From: DASVEE01 sp036380735
GTDB taxonomy: Bacteria; Acidobacteriota; Thermoanaerobaculia; Gp7-AA8
NCBI GenBank assembly: GCA_036380735.1
Contig: DASVEE010000012.1
Span: 138,072-202,071, forward strand
Direction: 5' to 3'
DNA: 64,000 nt
In this document: in pieces, positions 24,461 through 33,227 of the stretch
Layout: the number at the start of each line of letters is the position of its first letter
How positions within the stretch are numbered: position 1 is the stretch's first letter
Notes under the pieces: model-generated
What the model was told of the DNA's origin: nothing
Database searches by the model: none
The model's input: only the letters and a program-made list of their open reading frames with translations
Program-made: the position numbers and the translations under genes

Positions 24461-24510
24461 GTAGTCAGAAGTGGGGCCGGGCGTGCAGCGCACGCCCGGC
24501 CCGTTGAGGA

Positions 24511-24762
24511 AAGACGATAGGACCTATAGGACCTATAGGACGAATAGGACCTATGGGACTGCCGCGCGGAGCTCTGTGGCGTTAGGAAACCGCACCTGCA
24601 CCACCTCAACCCCCGCACATGGTCCCATCTGTCCTATAGGTCCTATTTGTCCTATAGGTCCTATCGTTTCCCCGATAGGAAACTGCACTGCAACACCATC
24701 AACCCCGCGCATGGTCCCATTCGTCCTATAGGTCCCATCCGTCCCATAGGTCCCATCATCGC
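24511..24762. repeat. Three 9-bp-unit arrays (copy 9) with a duplicated linker
   Basis: The sense arm is 24511-24559, the inverted arm 24621-24673, and a second inverted arm 24711-24762. The linkers before the two inverted arms (24583-24627 and 24676-24720) are imperfect copies of each other (TAGGAAAC(C/T)GCAC... to ...CGC(A/G)CATGGTCCCAT), so about 93 bp was duplicated. The 307-bp gap holds no gene. Confidence 0.9.
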
Positions 24763-24767
24763 CCGGT

Positions 24768-25997
24768 CTACTTCTTCGCCTGCGCCTGCTGTTCGATCTT
24801 CACGCGGTACCGTTCCACGTCATCGGTGCGCTGCAGGTTCGGCAGCGCCGCGGCCAGTTGGTCGCGCGCTTCCGCGAACTGGCCGGTCTCGAACAGCGAC
24901 ACCGCGTAGTAGTAGCGCAGGTCGTCTTCGCCGCGGTTCAGCGCGCCCAGCTTGCCGAACGCGCGCACCGCTTCCTGGAACGCGCCGGTGCGATAGAAGC
25001 CCGTCGCCGCGGCGGCGATGGCTTCGCGCGATGACGCGGGGCTCTGCGCCAGCGACGTGTAGATGCGGTTCGCTTCGGTCAACTGGCCGGCGATGATCAG
25101 CGTCTCCGCTTCGCGCAGGCTGGCCAGCAGCGCGCGGCGCTTCTCCGCTTCGACGGCGGAGATGCGCTCCTGCGCGTCCTTCTCCGCCGCGGCCTTGGCC
25201 ACGGCGATGCGCTCCTCCGACAGCTTCTGGATGAGCGCGCGCTCCTCGGCGATCTTCGCCTCGGCCGCTTTCTCCACCTCGGCACGCACGGCGGCGATGC
25301 GCTCGTCGGCGCTCTTCTCCGCCGCGGCGCGCTCCGCCGCAATGCGCGTTTCAGCCGCACGCTGCGCCGTCGCCGTCTCCGCCACGACGCGCTCCTCCGC
25401 GCGCTTGATCGCCTCGGCACGCGCCTGCGCCACGCGCTCGTCCGCTTCGCGCTGCGCCGCGGCGACGCGCTCGTTCGCGCTCTTCTCCAGCTCCGCGCGC
25501 GCGGCGGCGACGCGCTCTTCGATCAGGTTCATCAGGTCGGCGCGCTGCTGCGCGACGGTGGGCTGCACCACGACGCCCGCGGATTTCAGCCGCGGATTCG
25601 GGGTCAGCGGAATCGACGGCACCAGCCGCTCCGCCAGCGGCTCGAACGCCGCCGCGTCGTTGGCCAGCGGCAGCGAGGCATAGGTCGGCTTGATCCGCTC
25701 CACGTTCAGCAGGCGCGTCACCGCATCGCGCGCCTCCGCCTCACGCCCGATGCGGTCGTAGGCCAGGGCCAGGTAGAGGAGCGACTCCTCCAGCTCCGCC
25801 ACCGAATCCAGCTTCCCCGTGGCCACGTACGCCTGCCGCGCCTCGGGTGGCAGCGCCGCATTCGCCGCCGCGCGCAGATCTTCGATGGCGTCGACGTAAC
25901 GGCCGGCCCGGTAGTGTTCCTTGCCGCGTTCCAGCGGTGTTTGGGCGGCCAAAGTGCCGGCAAACAGAAAGACGGCTGCAGTCATCAGTGCGCGCAT
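24768..25997 (-). CDS. Exported TPR protein with long alanine-rich coiled coil
   Basis: The 409-residue protein starts at ATG 25997 with GGAGG upstream; the open frame beyond is only repeat sequence. A signal peptide (MRALMTAAVFLFAGTLAAQ) is followed by TPR-like helices (TPLERGKEHYRAGRYVDAIE). A middle region of about 140 residues (150-290) then repeats 11- to 14-residue helical units such as ERIAAVRAEVEKAAEAKIAE, and C-terminal TPRs follow (ATGFYRTGAFQEAVRAFGKL). It probably forms a periplasmic rod or scaffold. No partner is evident from context. The repeats resemble those of TolA-like proteins, but no TolA domain is present. Confidence 0.8.
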   Translation of the reverse strand: MRALMTAAVFLFAGTLAAQTPLERGKEHYRAGRYVDAIEDLRAAANAALPPEARQAYVATGKLDSVAELEESLLYLALAYDRIGREAEARDAVTRLLNVERIKPTYASLPLANDAAAFEPLAERLVPSIPLTPNPRLKSAGVVVQPTVAQQRADLMNLIEERVAAARAELEKSANERVAAAQREADERVAQARAEAIKRAEERVVAETATAQRAAETRIAAERAAAEKSADERIAAVRAEVEKAAEAKIAEERALIQKLSEERIAVAKAAAEKDAQERISAVEAEKRRALLASLREAETLIIAGQLTEANRIYTSLAQSPASSREAIAAAATGFYRTGAFQEAVRAFGKLGALNRGEDDLRYYYAVSLFETGQFAEARDQLAAALPNLQRTDDVERYRVKIEQQAQAKK

Positions 25998-26012
25998 CGT
26001 GGCCTCCACCCG

Positions 26013-26060
26013 GGACGGATAGGACAAATAGGACCCTAGGACCAATACGACGAATAGGAC
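26013..26060. repeat. Array of 9-bp units (copy 10)
   Basis: CGGATAGGAC, AAATAGGAC, CCTAGGAC, CAATACGAC and GAATAGGAC units lie just upstream of the TPR gene start, directly beside a heptamer element. Confidence 0.85.
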
Positions 26061-26065
26061 GCCCG

Positions 26066-26154
<89 letters not shown>

Positions 26155-26225
26155 ATCGTCAACCGACCCCGGCATTCAAAATCCACACCGCCCGTCCGGC
26201 ACGTCTGTTGAAAGCGTTCTCGGCC

Positions 26226-28139
26226 ATGCCGTCAGATCACGTGCTGCGTCCGCAGCCGCAGCTCGTGCATCGCGCGATGCTCGATGCGTTGGTCGACCTC
26301 ACCCCCGATCCCCTCTGGGTGCTCGATGCGGCGGGGGCGGTCGTCACCTACAACTCCACCTTCCAGAGATGGTGGACTGAAGTCACGGGCAGCGCGCCGG
26401 CGGTGGGCGTGGTGCTGGAGGGAGGCGCCCCGCAGTTGGCCGACCTCCAGCGCCGCGCTCTTTCCGGCCGCTCGATCATGGCCAACGTGCGCGTCATCGT
26501 GGCCGGCATCGAGCGCACCTACACGCTGCACGCGCGCACCATCGACAGCGGCGGCGTCGCCTTCACCGCGCGCGAGGTGCCGCCGGAAGGGGAGGGCCGC
26601 GACCGCGGCCTCGAGCTGGCGCTGCTCCACCTCTTCGCCTCCAACGATCCGCTCGACGAGATCCTGACGAAGACGCTCGAGTTCCTCTGCGCCACCGACC
26701 GCTGGGACGCGGCGGCGCTGTGGCGCATCGACGAAGACACGCTCCGCCCGCGCGCGATGTGGTTCGAGTCGGAAGCGGCGCGCACGAAGCTGGCGCCGCG
26801 CCTGGCCGACCTCGTCCTCCAACGCGGGGAAGGCCCGCCCGGGCGGGCGTGGAGCACCGGCGACGTCGTCTGGATCGCCGACATGCTCGACGAGAGCACG
26901 CGCGGACGCGCGGCGCTCGCCGCGGCGGCCGGCTTCCACTCCGTCGTCGCCGCGCCACTCGTCGACGAGCAGCGCGTCACCGGCGTGCTCGAGCTCTTCA
27001 CCCACTCCGTCCGCCCCATCAACGAGCCGACGAAACGGATGCTCGTGCGCAGCGGCGCCGCGCTGGGGCAGCTCATCGAGCGCCGCAACCTCCTCGAGCA
27101 GATCGCCCGCAAAGGTGCCGAGTGGCTCCTCACCGTCGACGCCATCAAGATGCCGATCCTCCTCGTGCGCGGCGACGGCACCATCGTCCGTCTCAACCGC
27201 ACCGCGCACGACCTCACCGGCCTCGATTACGACGACGTCCTCGGGCGGCCGCTCGTCTCCGTCGCTGACGGCGAGCCGTGGACGACGCTCCGCGACATCG
27301 TCACCGCCGTCCACGAAGGCGCCATGACCTGTACCGCCGAGGTTTTGACGGGGGAGCGCAACTGGGACATTGCGGCCAGTCCGCTCAGCACGACCGGGGA
27401 GGACGATCGCGTCGTCATCGTCATGCGTGAGACGACGGAGCTGGTGCGCCTGCAGGAATCCGTCCGCCGCGGGGAACAGCTCGCCGCCCTCGGTGAGCTC
27501 GTGGCCGGCGTCGCCCATGAGGTCAAGAACCCGCTCTTCGGCATGTCCGTCACCGTCGAGCTGATCGAGCAGCAGATCGGCGCCAACGCCGACGCACTGG
27601 AAATGACCGGCGCGCTGAAGCAGTGGATCGCCCGGTTGCAGAGCCTGACCGAGAACCTCCTCGCGTACGGCCGCGGCTGGACGACGGAGCTGATTCCGGG
27701 CGAGCTGCGCGGCGTCGTGGCGCAGGCCATCGTTACCGTGCAGCCGCTCGCGCGTGAGACCGGCGTGACGATCGAAGAGCAGCTCGACGAAGCCGGCGAG
27801 ATCGTCCTCATGGACGCCACCCGCCTCGTGCTCGTGTTCGAGAACCTCCTCGCCAACGCCGTCCAGCATTCGAGTGCGGGCGGTCGCATCGTGGTCAGCG
27901 CGCGCGGCGACCGCGAGCGGCTCGAGGTCCTCGTGCGCGATCACGGCCCCGGCTTCAACCCCGACGAGCTGACGCGCGTCTTCCAGCCGTTCTTCACCCG
28001 CCGCCGCGGCGGCACCGGCCTCGGGCTCTCCATCGTGCAGCGCATCGTGGAGGAGCACGGTGGCACTGTGGCTGCATCGAATGCAGACCAAGGAGCAGTC
28101 GTCTGTGTCCGCATTCCCAGGTATCACGGAAAACCCTGA
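26226..28139 (+). CDS. Soluble PAS-GAF-PAS sensor histidine kinase
   Basis: The 637-residue protein starts at ATG 26226 (TTG 26208 is possible). Domains in order are PAS (about 10-110, LVDLTPDPLWVLDAAGAVVT), GAF (about 125-285), a second PAS (about 300-405, IKMPILLVRGDGTIVRLNRT), HisKA with the phosphorylated histidine in GVAHEVKNPLFG, and HATPase_c with the N box FENLLANAVQHS, G1 DHGPGF and G2 GTGLGLSIVQRI. No membrane segment is seen, so it senses a cytoplasmic signal. It overlaps a receiver-only protein gene and precedes an EAL gene, suggesting that its phosphate relay controls cyclic di-GMP turnover. Confidence 0.92.
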   Translation: MPSDHVLRPQPQLVHRAMLDALVDLTPDPLWVLDAAGAVVTYNSTFQRWWTEVTGSAPAVGVVLEGGAPQLADLQRRALSGRSIMANVRVIVAGIERTYTLHARTIDSGGVAFTAREVPPEGEGRDRGLELALLHLFASNDPLDEILTKTLEFLCATDRWDAAALWRIDEDTLRPRAMWFESEAARTKLAPRLADLVLQRGEGPPGRAWSTGDVVWIADMLDESTRGRAALAAAAGFHSVVAAPLVDEQRVTGVLELFTHSVRPINEPTKRMLVRSGAALGQLIERRNLLEQIARKGAEWLLTVDAIKMPILLVRGDGTIVRLNRTAHDLTGLDYDDVLGRPLVSVADGEPWTTLRDIVTAVHEGAMTCTAEVLTGERNWDIAASPLSTTGEDDRVVIVMRETTELVRLQESVRRGEQLAALGELVAGVAHEVKNPLFGMSVTVELIEQQIGANADALEMTGALKQWIARLQSLTENLLAYGRGWTTELIPGELRGVVAQAIVTVQPLARETGVTIEEQLDEAGEIVLMDATRLVLVFENLLANAVQHSSAGGRIVVSARGDRERLEVLVRDHGPGFNPDELTRVFQPFFTRRRGGTGLGLSIVQRIVEEHGGTVAASNADQGAVVCVRIPRYHGKP

Positions 28140-28512
28140 AGTGCCCGAACGGATCCTCATCGTCGACGACGAAGACCTCATCGTGCTCGCCATGCGGCGC
28201 TACTTCGAGGGCCTCGGCTACAGCGTCGATGCCGCGTACGAGCTCGAAGAAGCGCAGGCCCTGCTCGCCACCTACCAGTACGACCTCGTCATCTGCGACC
28301 TCCGCCTCACCGGCTTCGGCGGCGTCGAAGGCTTGCAGATCGTTTCGGACGTGCACCAGCGCTGCGCGAACACGCGCGTCATCCTCCTCAGCGCGTTCGG
28401 CACGCCGGAGATCGAGCGCGAGTCGTACAACCGCGGCGCCGACGCCTTTCTCCACAAACCGAAAGCGATGATGGAGATCGCCAGCATCGCCCGCACCCTG
28501 CTCGAGAGCTGA
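28105..28512 (+). CDS. Single-domain response regulator
   Basis: The receiver domain carries the acidic pair in ILIVDDEDL, the phospho-acceptor aspartate in LVICDLRL, the conserved Ser in LLSAFG and Lys in FLHKPKA. There is no output domain. The start is uncertain: GTG 28105 has AAGGAG 9 bp upstream, but ATG 28081 and GTG 28141 are possible, and all but the last overlap the kinase gene. The stop overlaps the ATG of the EAL gene by one base. Such stand-alone receivers pass the signal by protein contact; the neighbouring EAL protein is the obvious candidate. Confidence 0.88.
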   Translation: MSAFPGITENPEVPERILIVDDEDLIVLAMRRYFEGLGYSVDAAYELEEAQALLATYQYDLVICDLRLTGFGGVEGLQIVSDVHQRCANTRVILLSAFGTPEIERESYNRGADAFLHKPKAMMEIASIARTLLES

Positions 28513-29264
28513 TGCGCGAGCATCGAGCCCTCAACACGATCCTCGAGCCGGGCGGCATCACCTCGGTGTTCCAGCCGATCATGCACGTCGACGGCGCGGC
28601 GAAGCTCGCCGGCTTCGAGTGCCTCTCCCGCGGCCCGAAGGGAACGAACTTCGAATCGGCGAAGGTCATGTTCGAGTACGTGCGCCTCAAGCGCGAGGAG
28701 ACGCTCGTCGACCGCGCCTGCGTCGCCGCCGCGCTGTCGCGCGCGCCGAAGGACGCGTCGCTCGGCCTGACGGTGAACGTGCACGCGTCGACGCTCGGCC
28801 GCGACCACGGCTTCCCCGACTTCCTCTGCGCCACCGCCTACACGAACGGCCTGACGTGCGAGCAGTTGACCGTCGAGATCATCGAGCACGCTCCCCCCTG
28901 GGACAGCCTCGGCTTCACCGCCGCGCTGGCGCGCCTCCGCGACAGCGGCATGCGGATCTCCCTCGACGACGTCGGCCTCGGCCAATCCAACTTCAAGATG
29001 ATCCTCGACGTGCGCCCCGACTTCCTGAAGCTGGACCGCTACTTCGTCGAGAAGTGCCACGCCGACCGCGACCGCCAGGCCGTCATCGAGATGGTGGCCA
29101 ACCTGGCCGCCCACTTCGGCGCGCAAGTCATCGCCGAAGGCGTCGATTCCGCGGAGGCGTCGGAGGCGCTGCAGCAGTTTGGCGTGCGCTACATGCAGGG
29201 GTTTCTGTTCGCGGAACCGCTGAGCGCGGAAGCCGCGCAGGCGTTTGCGCGGGGGGAACGATAG
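28512..29264 (+). CDS. EAL-domain cyclic di-GMP phosphodiesterase
   Basis: The 250-residue protein is an EAL domain alone. Catalytic and metal residues are present: the signature reads FECLSR (ECL variant), followed by N in TVNVHAS, E in VEIIEH, DD in LDDVGLG, K and D in LKLDRY, E in IAEGVD and Q in MQGFLF. It should hydrolyse cyclic di-GMP to pGpG in the cytoplasm. It is translationally coupled to the receiver and kinase upstream and converges on a REC-GGDEF gene, giving opposed enzymes side by side. The final GGGER-like codons and the TAG stop come from the start of a 9-bp array (GGGGAACGATAGGAC). Confidence 0.92.
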   Translation: MREHRALNTILEPGGITSVFQPIMHVDGAAKLAGFECLSRGPKGTNFESAKVMFEYVRLKREETLVDRACVAAALSRAPKDASLGLTVNVHASTLGRDHGFPDFLCATAYTNGLTCEQLTVEIIEHAPPWDSLGFTAALARLRDSGMRISLDDVGLGQSNFKMILDVRPDFLKLDRYFVEKCHADRDRQAVIEMVANLAAHFGAQVIAEGVDSAEASEALQQFGVRYMQGFLFAEPLSAEAAQAFARGER

Positions 29265-29388
29265 GACGAATAGGACAGATAGGACCTATAGGACGAATAG
29301 GACGGCGGATCCTGCTTTTCGGGGGCGGGCGGCGGCCTACCTATTTGTCCTATTGGTCCTATAGGTCCTATTCGTCCTATCGTTCCCC
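29256..29388. repeat. Inverted pair of 9-bp-unit arrays between convergent genes (copy 11)
   Basis: The left arm (29256-29303) starts GGAACGATAGGACG and the right arm (29339-29388) ends TCCTATCGTTCCCC. Each outer end supplies the GER-TAG ending of the flanking gene (EAL on plus, GGDEF on minus). This is the clearest example of the family's symmetry. Confidence 0.95.
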
Positions 29389-30900
29389 GCCCCCCATCAC
29401 CACATACCGTCCCCGCCCGGCGCGTTTCGCCTCATACAGCGCCTGATCCGCGCGCTCCTTCGCGCTTTCCACGCTGTCGCCGGCGCCAATCGTGGCCACG
29501 CCGCAGGACGCACTCAGGGTTGTGCCCTGCAACCTCTCGTAGATGGCGTCCAGGCGCGGCACCGCGGCTTCGGCGGTCAGGCCGGCGAAGATGACGGCGA
29601 ATTCGTCGCCGCCGAGGCGGGCGAAGAGGTCGGCTTCGCGCAGCTCGGCGCGGACCAGTTTGGCGAACGTGATCAGCGCCGCGTCGCCCGCCGCGTGGCC
29701 TTGCGTGTCGTTGATCATCTTGAAGTAGTCGAGGTCCAGCAGCGCCAGCGCCGCGCCCTGCTCCGCGTAGCGGGGAAACACCTCGGTGAAGTGCCGCACG
29801 TTGTGCACGCCGGTGAGCGCGTCGTGTGTCGCGATGCGCTGCAGCTCTTCTTCCTCGGCGATGTTGCGCAGGGTGAGGATCGTGGACGCATTCGGCTCGC
29901 CGGCGAAGCGGAACAGCACGCTCGTCGCCGCGTACGGCTGGCCGTTGGCCAGCACGCGCTGCTCGTCGAAGCGGGACGTGCGGCGCAGCCACCAGCGAGG
30001 ACCGAGCTCCGGCCGCGCGAGCAGCTCCGACACTTCCATCCCGAAATAGAGGTCGCCGAACAACTGCTCCGCCGCGTGGTTGCCGTACAGCAGCCGCTGC
30101 TCGCTGCCGATGACGAGCACCGCGTCGGGGATGGCGTCGAACGCCGCTTTCAGGTAGTGCTGCTCGGTGACGTCCTCGATGACCACGTACGCGTACGACC
30201 CGCCGTCATGCTCGACGGTGTAGCAGCGGACGTTCGCCACGCGGCCGCTGCCGCCGAGGTAGTAGACCGTGTGCAGCGCGGTGCCGGAGCCGCGTGCGAG
30301 CAACTGCTCGATGCGCTCCGGCAGCGAGAACTGCACGAGCTGCGTCAGCGGCTTCGGCACCGGAAAGGTGGCGTTGCCGAGGAAGGCGCGGGCGAAGGAG
30401 GTGCTGCCGTCGATGACCGCGCCGGTGGTGCGGTCGACGATGGCGGAGGGGTCCGGCGCCGCGTGCAGCACCGCCTGGAACAGCGCGTTCGCGCGGCGTT
30501 TCGCCTGCCGCTCGTGCGCCTGCTTCAACTCGCGCTCCAGCGCCGCGGTGAGGCGCGTCATGCGGTCCTTGAGCAGGTAGTCGGAGGCGCCGCCGCGCAT
30601 CATGCGCACGGCCGTGTCTTCGCCGATCGCGCCGGAAAGGACGATGAACGGGATGTCGAGGCCGGTCTCGCGCAGCGTGGCCAGAGCGTCGGGCGCGCTG
30701 AAGCGGGGGAGCTTGTAGTCGCTGACGATGGCGTCCCACGTGCCGTCGCGCAGCGCGGCGCTCATCTCTTCCTTCGTCTCGACGCGGCACACCTCCGGCG
30801 CCCAGCCGCTGCGCCGCAGCGACATCGTCACGTGTGCGGCGTCGCGGTCGGAGTCCTCGACGAGCAGCAGCCGCAGCGGACGCGCGCTCACGCCGCCCAC
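29377..30900 (-). CDS. REC-PAS-PAS-GGDEF diguanylate cyclase response regulator
   Basis: The 507-residue protein has a receiver domain (about 8-125: LLLVEDSD, phospho-Asp in IVSDYKLP, Lys in YLLKDR) and two PAS-like domains (about 145-255 and 262-335). A C-terminal GGDEF domain carries the intact loop LGGDEF, preceded by READ, an RxxD inhibitory site in register. Phosphorylation should stimulate synthesis of cyclic di-GMP, with product inhibition. The gene follows a histidine kinase gene with a 13-bp overlap, its likely cognate. The start may instead be GTG at 30888. Confidence 0.93.
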   Translation of the reverse strand: MGGVSARPLRLLLVEDSDRDAAHVTMSLRRSGWAPEVCRVETKEEMSAALRDGTWDAIVSDYKLPRFSAPDALATLRETGLDIPFIVLSGAIGEDTAVRMMRGGASDYLLKDRMTRLTAALERELKQAHERQAKRRANALFQAVLHAAPDPSAIVDRTTGAVIDGSTSFARAFLGNATFPVPKPLTQLVQFSLPERIEQLLARGSGTALHTVYYLGGSGRVANVRCYTVEHDGGSYAYVVIEDVTEQHYLKAAFDAIPDAVLVIGSEQRLLYGNHAAEQLFGDLYFGMEVSELLARPELGPRWWLRRTSRFDEQRVLANGQPYAATSVLFRFAGEPNASTILTLRNIAEEEELQRIATHDALTGVHNVRHFTEVFPRYAEQGAALALLDLDYFKMINDTQGHAAGDAALITFAKLVRAELREADLFARLGGDEFAVIFAGLTAEAAVPRLDAIYERLQGTTLSASCGVATIGAGDSVESAKERADQALYEAKRAGRGRYVVMGGGER

Positions 30901-32210
30901 TCTTCCGACCTTCCGGTGGTGAAGTACACCGTCGCGCCCTTCTCCGGCTCACCCTCGGCCCATACGCGTCCGCCGTGCCGCTGCACGATGCGGTCGACGG
31001 TGGCCAGCCCGATGCCGGTGCCGCTGAACTCCTTCTCCGAGTGCAGGCGCTGGAAGGGGCGGAACATCTTCGCGGCGTGCTCCGGCGCGAAGCCGGCGCC
31101 GTTGTCGCGCACGTAGAAGGTGATGGTCCCGCCGTCGTTGCGCGCGCCGATCTCGATGCGCGCGCCGGGGCGCTTGCTGGTGAACTTGAACGAGTTGCCG
31201 ATGAGGTTCTCCAGCACGGCGCGGAGGAGCTTGTCGTCGCCGCTGGCGACGAGGCCGTCCGGGATCACGAACTCGACTTCGCGGTCGGGCTGCGCGCGCC
31301 GCAGGTTCATGGCGATGTCGCGCGCGATGCGCGTGATGTCCACCTCGGTCCGATGCACCTCGAGACGCGTCAGCCGCGCCATCTGCAGCATCCCTTCGAT
31401 CAGCTCGTTCATCTGCTTCGCGCTGTGCCGGATCCAGTAGATGCACTCGCGGCCGATGTCGTCGAGCTTCGGGCCGTAGTCTTCATCGAGCGCCTGGGCG
31501 AAGCCGGAGATGCTGCCGACGGGTGCGCGCAGATCGTGGGAGACGGTGGCGGCGAACGACTCCAGGTCCTTGTTCGCCGCTTCGAGCTCGGCGGAGCGGC
31601 GGCGCATGACGGCATCGCGCTGCTGCGTCTGTTCGAGCAGCTTGTTGAGACTCGCCGCGAGGGGACGCAGCGCGCCCGCCTGCGGCTCGATGCGCGTGGC
31701 GTAGGTCTGATCGCGGATCGCGTCGTCGACGCCGGCGCGGATGGCGTCGACGCGGCCACGCACCATGCGCGACGTCAGCGAGGCTACGCCGAGCGCGAGC
31801 ACGGCCGCGATGGCGGCGGCGACCGCCGCGGGCGTCACGACGCTGCGCAAAGATGTGCCGCCGGTGGCGACGCGCGGCTCCACGGCCAGCGAGCCGCCGC
31901 CGGGGAGCGAGCGGAAGATCTGCTCCAGTTCGCCGGTGGGCGCGCCGCTCGTCGCCACGGTCTCGCCGCCGGCTCCGTAAATCGTGGCGGCGCGCACGCT
32001 TCCGGCGGCAGCGAAGGCATCGAGGAGCGGTTGGGGAGGCGCGTCCTTCGCGAGAGCGGCGGTGAGCGCGTCGACGACGGCGTTGGCGTCTCCAGCGGCG
32101 GCGTGCTGCTTCTGCGTGAACCAATAACTGACGCCGGCGGTGACGATCGCGGAGAGCAGAGCTGCCGCCAGTACGCCCGCCGCAATGTGCCGCTCCACCG
32201 GAGACTTCAT
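30888..32210 (-). CDS. Membrane sensor histidine kinase
   Basis: The 440-residue protein (ATG 32210; ATG 32222 is also possible) has an N-terminal helix (HIAAGVLAAALLSAIVTAGV), a periplasmic loop of about 100 residues, a second helix (VVTPAAVAAAIAAVLALGVA) and a HAMP-like segment. HisKA follows with the phospho-histidine in VSHDLRAPVG, and HATPase_c with the N box LENLIGNSFKF, G1 DNGAGFAPEH and G2 GTGIGLATV. The catalytic part resembles the phytochrome/bathy-type DHp group. It is co-transcribed with the REC-GGDEF gene, so it probably turns a periplasmic signal into cyclic di-GMP. The start lies divergent to the exopolysaccharide locus. Confidence 0.92.
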   Translation of the reverse strand: MKSPVERHIAAGVLAAALLSAIVTAGVSYWFTQKQHAAAGDANAVVDALTAALAKDAPPQPLLDAFAAAGSVRAATIYGAGGETVATSGAPTGELEQIFRSLPGGGSLAVEPRVATGGTSLRSVVTPAAVAAAIAAVLALGVASLTSRMVRGRVDAIRAGVDDAIRDQTYATRIEPQAGALRPLAASLNKLLEQTQQRDAVMRRRSAELEAANKDLESFAATVSHDLRAPVGSISGFAQALDEDYGPKLDDIGRECIYWIRHSAKQMNELIEGMLQMARLTRLEVHRTEVDITRIARDIAMNLRRAQPDREVEFVIPDGLVASGDDKLLRAVLENLIGNSFKFTSKRPGARIEIGARNDGGTITFYVRDNGAGFAPEHAAKMFRPFQRLHSEKEFSGTGIGLATVDRIVQRHGGRVWAEGEPEKGATVYFTTGRSEEWAA

Positions 32211-32282
32211 TCGCCCTATCATGCGAGGCCCGTGCTTTGCAGACGCGACGGTGCAAGAAATTAGCCTTATTTGCCGAGAGAA

Positions 32283-33227
32283 ATGAGAAGAGCGAGAGTC
32301 GCTGCCGCCCTGGCGCTGACGGCCGTTGCCGTCTGGCCATTGGCCTGCCGGGAATCCGAGCCCGCCGCGGCCGCCGATCCGCCGCGCATCGAGGTCAAGG
32401 CCACGGTCGCCCCCTTCGAAGGCGTCACCATCCAATCGCCCATCGAGGGAACCATCCTCGAGCTGACCACGAGCGAAGGGGCGCTGGTGAAGCAGGGCGA
32501 CGTCCTGGCCACGCTGACCAATCCCGCCGTCGAGCGCGAGCTCGCGTACGCACGCGCCGCGGTCATTGCCGCCGAGCATCGTCTGCGCAGCGTGAGCGCG
32601 CCTCCTCGCGCGGCGCCGCGCACCAGCCCGGAGCGGGAGCGCACCGCCGCCGCGCTCGTCCGTGCGCGGCAGCAGCGGCTCGACCGGCTGCGGGCGCTGC
32701 TCGCCACCGGCGACGTCGCCAAACAGGATGTCGAGAACGCCGAGGCGGAGCTGTCCGTCGCTCTGCGGGAGCTGGATGCGGAGCGCGAGCGCGGCGTCGC
32801 GCCCGCCGCCGCGCCGGCCGCGAATCGCGAGCTGCTCGAAGCGGAGGCGGAGCGCGCTCGCGCCGACCACAGCTTCGCGGAGCATCGCAAGGCGCAGCTC
32901 GTCATCAAGGCACCAGCCACCGGCACCATCACCCGGCTGCGCGTCGCCGCCGGCGCCACCATCTACACGCGCGACCCCATCGCGGAGATCGTCGACAGTA
33001 CGACCGCGCGCGTCCAGGCGCAGCTCGCCCCCGAACTGCTGCGCTTCGTCCGCGCCGGCCGCCCCGTCGACGTCAAGCTGATGACCATTCCTCCCCGCCG
33101 CTTCCGCGAGCCGATCGCGCGCGTCATTCCGCCGGGCGCCGAGGGGGGCTCCGCAATCGTCGTGAACGTGCCCAATCCCGACCGCATGCTGCAGCCTGGG
33201 ACGCCGGCGGTCATTACCATCCAATGA
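32283..33227 (+). CDS. HlyD/RND-type periplasmic adaptor, possible lipoprotein
   Basis: The 314-residue protein starts at ATG 32283 with GAGAG before it. An N-terminal hydrophobic segment ends in WPLACRES, a weak lipobox. The first lipoyl half (VTIQSPIEGTILELTTSEGA) and second half (LVIKAPATGTITRLRVAAGA) flank an alpha-hairpin (about 85-200), and a beta-barrel part follows. It lacks the full membrane-proximal domain of RND adaptors. The gene overlaps a TolC-like gene (ATGA) and heads the exopolysaccharide cluster, so it may bridge an inner-membrane exporter to that channel. Confidence 0.88.
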   Translation: MRRARVAAALALTAVAVWPLACRESEPAAAADPPRIEVKATVAPFEGVTIQSPIEGTILELTTSEGALVKQGDVLATLTNPAVERELAYARAAVIAAEHRLRSVSAPPRAAPRTSPERERTAAALVRARQQRLDRLRALLATGDVAKQDVENAEAELSVALRELDAERERGVAPAAAPAANRELLEAEAERARADHSFAEHRKAQLVIKAPATGTITRLRVAAGATIYTRDPIAEIVDSTTARVQAQLAPELLRFVRAGRPVDVKLMTIPPRRFREPIARVIPPGAEGGSAIVVNVPNPDRMLQPGTPAVITIQ

